A stretch of 15,711 nt of DNA, taken from JALOLG01 sp035557475. Its GTDB lineage: Bacteria; Actinomycetota; Acidimicrobiia; Acidimicrobiales; Ilumatobacteraceae. The position numbers and the translations under genes were made by a program. The stretch is taken from the NCBI GenBank assembly GCA_035557475.1, contig DATMDV010000465.1:1-15711 (forward strand), given 5' to 3'. The notes under the pieces are model-generated. The model was not told where the DNA came from. It ran no database searches and was given only the letters and a program-made list of their open reading frames with translations. Below are positions 13,923 through 15,711 of this stretch, piece after piece; within the stretch, counting starts at the first letter, position 1; each line of letters opens with the position of its first letter.

Positions 13923-14834
13923 TCAGCGGCCGGCGGCCTGCAGCAGCACGTTCTCGCCGAACGCCTTGCGCAGCGCGAAGCGGTGCGCCGAGGCGCCCTC
14001 GATCGAGCGAAACGCCTCGTTGACCGCGATCGCGCCGAGGATCTGGACGAGCGCGGCGATGATGAGGTACGCGGCGAGTTGCGCCCACTCGTCCGGATCG
14101 TTGGTGGCGGCGATCGTCGAGAGCGCGCCGAGCCCCTGGAGGATGGCAAGGTAGGCGACTGCCGCGAGGTAGGTCATCCGCAGCGGCCGTCGAGGCCCTT
14201 CCGCAGCCATCGCGACACGTTCCAGCACGATCACTGGAACGGCCATGACGAGGGCCTGGAGGAGCAGCACGCCGGTCGCCGTCGCCCAGTCGTCGGCGGG
14301 TGCTGCGATCGCAGCACCGAGCGCCCAGACACCTGCGACCGCGGCCGGGATCGACAGCGCGGCGATGACGGGGTTGCAGTGCCGGGCGGTCGCCCGTCGA
14401 ACGTTGAGCGTCGCCAGGGCGGCCCACGCGGTAGCGAGCGGCACGACGGCGAAGGCGACGATCATTTCGACCCGACGCAACGTTTCGAACAGATCCCACG
14501 CCCGATCGATCTGGTTCAACAGCACCCCGGACTCGCGCTCCTCCTGCCACAGCAACAGGATCACGACGCCGCCACCGAGCGTGAACATCGCGAGCGCTCC
14601 GAGCAAGAACGACACCGCGAACCGCAGGAAGTGCGAACCCGCGATCGGCGGCCGAGCGGGGATCAAGTCGGTGTTCACGTGGGTGTGGCGCGGGAACAGA
14701 CGCTCACGCAGTAACGCCTTCGGGGGCTTTTCGACGTCGGTCCGGGGCGGCAAGGTGGGCGGTGCGACATCGACCATCGGCGAGCCAGCGGGCGGCGCGA
14801 ATGGTCGGGCGAGCGTGACAGGATCTACTCCCAC
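13923..14834 (-). CDS. Uncharacterised six-TM membrane protein
   Basis: A 303-aa minus-strand protein I do not recognise. Residues 1-65 are polar and Pro-rich (APPTLPPRTD), probably cytoplasmic. Six hydrophobic helices follow at roughly 71-96, 123-143, 154-178, 185-206, 219-242 and 250-272, then a short tail. A conserved-looking amphipathic stretch (DRAWDLFETLRRVEM, 110-124) precedes helix 2. No catalytic motif, transporter signature or metal-binding cluster is visible. The GTG at 14834 is the first start after an in-frame stop; an ATG at 14777 (residue 20) is an alternative. No clear Shine-Dalgarno or promoter was found. It is transcribed divergently from the kinase-like gene across a 67-bp gap, so co-regulation is possible. 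That it is a real gene is supported by protein-like composition and the clear helix pattern. Confidence 0.75.
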   Translation of the reverse strand: MGVDPVTLARPFAPPAGSPMVDVAPPTLPPRTDVEKPPKALLRERLFPRHTHVNTDLIPARPPIAGSHFLRFAVSFLLGALAMFTLGGGVVILLLWQEERESGVLLNQIDRAWDLFETLRRVEMIVAFAVVPLATAWAALATLNVRRATARHCNPVIAALSIPAAVAGVWALGAAIAAPADDWATATGVLLLQALVMAVPVIVLERVAMAAEGPRRPLRMTYLAAVAYLAILQGLGALSTIAATNDPDEWAQLAAYLIIAALVQILGAIAVNEAFRSIEGASAHRFALRKAFGENVLLQAAGR

Positions 14835-14864
14835 GTCGGTTCATCGGCCGGTCACCCACGGATC

Positions 14865-14895
14865 TTGAGGAGTTCTTCCCAGGCTGGGCCAGACT
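14865..14895 (+). promoter_or_regulatory. Possible leaderless promoter of the DUF4032-like gene
   Basis: TTGAGG (14865-14870) and CAGACT (14890-14895) are separated by a long 19-bp spacer; the GTG start follows 6 bases later. The arrangement resembles the leaderless promoter at 11482-11511, but both boxes are weaker. An 11-bp near-palindrome CCCAGGCTGGG lies in the spacer. Confidence 0.3.
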
Positions 14896-14901
14896 GAACG
14901 G

Positions 14902-15711
14902 GTGCGACTGCAGATCGCCAATCCCTCGTTGCACCCCGAGATCGCCGCGTTCCCGTTCATCGAGCGTCTGGCCGACTGGGATCTTCCGCAGATGCACGGT
15001 GTTCTCGGTCTCCATCGTCACGTTGTGCGACTCGTCGAGACCGACGCCGTGTCGTACGTGGTGAAGGAGCTCCCCGACGAGCTGGCGCTGCGCGAGTACC
15101 GGCTGCTGAGAGAGCTCGACGAAGAGCATCTCCCGACCGCCGAAGTGGTCGCGGTGCTCACCGAGAAGCCCGAGGGCGTCGACGGGCTGCTGATCACCCG
15201 TCACCTCGACTACTCGCTCCCGTATCGCACGCTGTTGTCGGGCCGTGGTCTCACGATCCCGTACCTCGGCGAGCGCATGCTCGATGCGATGGTCGGGCTG
15301 CTGGTGCGTCTCCACCTCGCCGGGTTCTGGTGGGGTGACTGCTCGCTCTCGAACACCTTGTTCAGGCGCGACGCCGGCGCGCTCTCGGCGTACGCGATCG
15401 ACCTCGAGACGGCCGAACGCCATCCGCAGTTGTCCGACGGCCAACGCCTCCTCGACATCGACATCGCCGCCGAGAACGTGGCGGGTGGACTGCTCGACCT
15501 CCAAGCCGGCGGCCGCCTGCAGGTCGACATCGACCCGTGGGAGGTGTCAGGCGCGATCGAGGAGCGCTACCGACAACTGTGGGCAGAGGTCACCCACACC
15601 GAGGAGTTCGACTCCGATGAGCTGTGGATCGTCGAGCGCCGCCTCGAACGGCTGCACGAGCTCGGCTTCGACGTCGGCGAGATGGAGCTGGTGACCACCG
15701 ACGACGCCGTC
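14902..15711 (+). CDS. DUF4032-like protein with kinase-type fold, 3'-truncated by window edge
   Basis: The first 270 codons of a gene that runs off the window with no stop. From the GTG at 14902 the product starts MRLQIANPSLHPEIAAFPF, typical of actinobacterial DUF4032-containing proteins. Residues about 35-180 look like a lipopolysaccharide-kinase/protein-kinase fold: Lys55 in YVVKELP, Glu65 in the next helix (ALREYRLL), a catalytic-loop-like WGDCSLSN (144-151) with Asp146 and Asn151, and IDLE (166-169) in place of DFG with Asp167. The key residues for ATP and Mg binding are therefore present. The part after about 185 (DIDIAAENVAGGLLDL onward) is probably the start of the DUF4032 region. 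Substrate unknown. It faces away from the six-TM gene. The frame has no internal stops from 14902 to the window end. Confidence 0.82.
   Translation, partial: MRLQIANPSLHPEIAAFPFIERLADWDLPQMHGVLGLHRHVVRLVETDAVSYVVKELPDELALREYRLLRELDEEHLPTAEVVAVLTEKPEGVDGLLITRHLDYSLPYRTLLSGRGLTIPYLGERMLDAMVGLLVRLHLAGFWWGDCSLSNTLFRRDAGALSAYAIDLETAERHPQLSDGQRLLDIDIAAENVAGGLLDLQAGGRLQVDIDPWEVSGAIEERYRQLWAEVTHTEEFDSDELWIVERRLERLHELGFDVGEMELVTTDDAV

Noticed and set aside
13912..13925. Bidirectional terminator between mazG and the membrane-protein gene
   Set aside because: The gap is only 10 bases with no inverted repeat or T-run.
14878..14888. CCCAGGCTGGG as an operator between the divergent genes
   Set aside because: Only 5-bp arms around one base; common by chance in GC-rich DNA. 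Mentioned as context, not called.
1..15711. Mobile elements, CRISPR arrays, toxin-antitoxin or defence genes
   Set aside because: No spaced direct repeats, transposase or integrase motifs, attachment sites or defence domains were seen; the window is housekeeping throughout.

Overview
The window is GC-rich, almost fully coding chromosomal DNA from a high-GC actinobacterium. The best guess is the class Acidimicrobiia (Ilumatobacter-like). The reasons are the actinobacterial 30-aa ribosomal protein bS22, many GTG/TTG starts with 4-bp stop/start overlaps, leaderless-type promoters, a C-terminally short GlmU, and a lipoprotein PPIase between mfd and mazG. Class-level placement is inference, not shown by a search. 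No phage, IS, CRISPR or plasmid signal was seen.

Layout. Block 1 (1-4069, + strand): 3' part of metG (MetRS), tatD (metal-dependent DNase), a membrane-anchored degenerate RlpA-like double-psi beta-barrel protein, rsmA/ksgA (16S rRNA dimethyltransferase) and ispE (CDP-ME kinase). The last three are chained by GTGA and TTGA overlaps. Block 2 (4070-4381): a 30-codon bS22 gene on the minus strand whose stop abuts the ispE stop, a 111-bp spacer, and tRNA-Gln(TTG) running into glmU. Block 3 (4382-8051, +): glmU (missing the acetyltransferase active-site module), prs, rplY (CTC-type bL25) and pth, then an inverted repeat in the pth-mfd gap. Block 4 (8066-13912, +): mfd, a parvulin-type lipoprotein, and a tetrapyrrole-methylase/MazG fusion. 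Block 5 (13923-15711): a minus-strand six-TM protein of unknown function, diverging from a DUF4032-like kinase-fold gene cut by the window end. No stretch over 300 bases lacks a gene.

The genes are mainly housekeeping: translation (metG, rsmA, bS22, tRNA-Gln, rplY, pth), precursor supply (ispE, glmU, prs) and genome or nucleotide-pool care (tatD, mfd, mazG). The order follows the ancient block known in Bacillus subtilis as metS-yabD-yabE-ksgA-ispE-gcaD-prs-ctc-spoVC-mfd-yabN. The double-psi barrel gene occupies the yabE/rpfB slot.

I saw no new defence or mobile system. The most useful leads are the GlmU that appears to be uridylyltransferase-only, the altered barrel protein in the rpfB/yabE slot, the alternative-hairpin leader before mfd, the bS22 microgene, and the uncharacterised membrane/kinase divergent pair.
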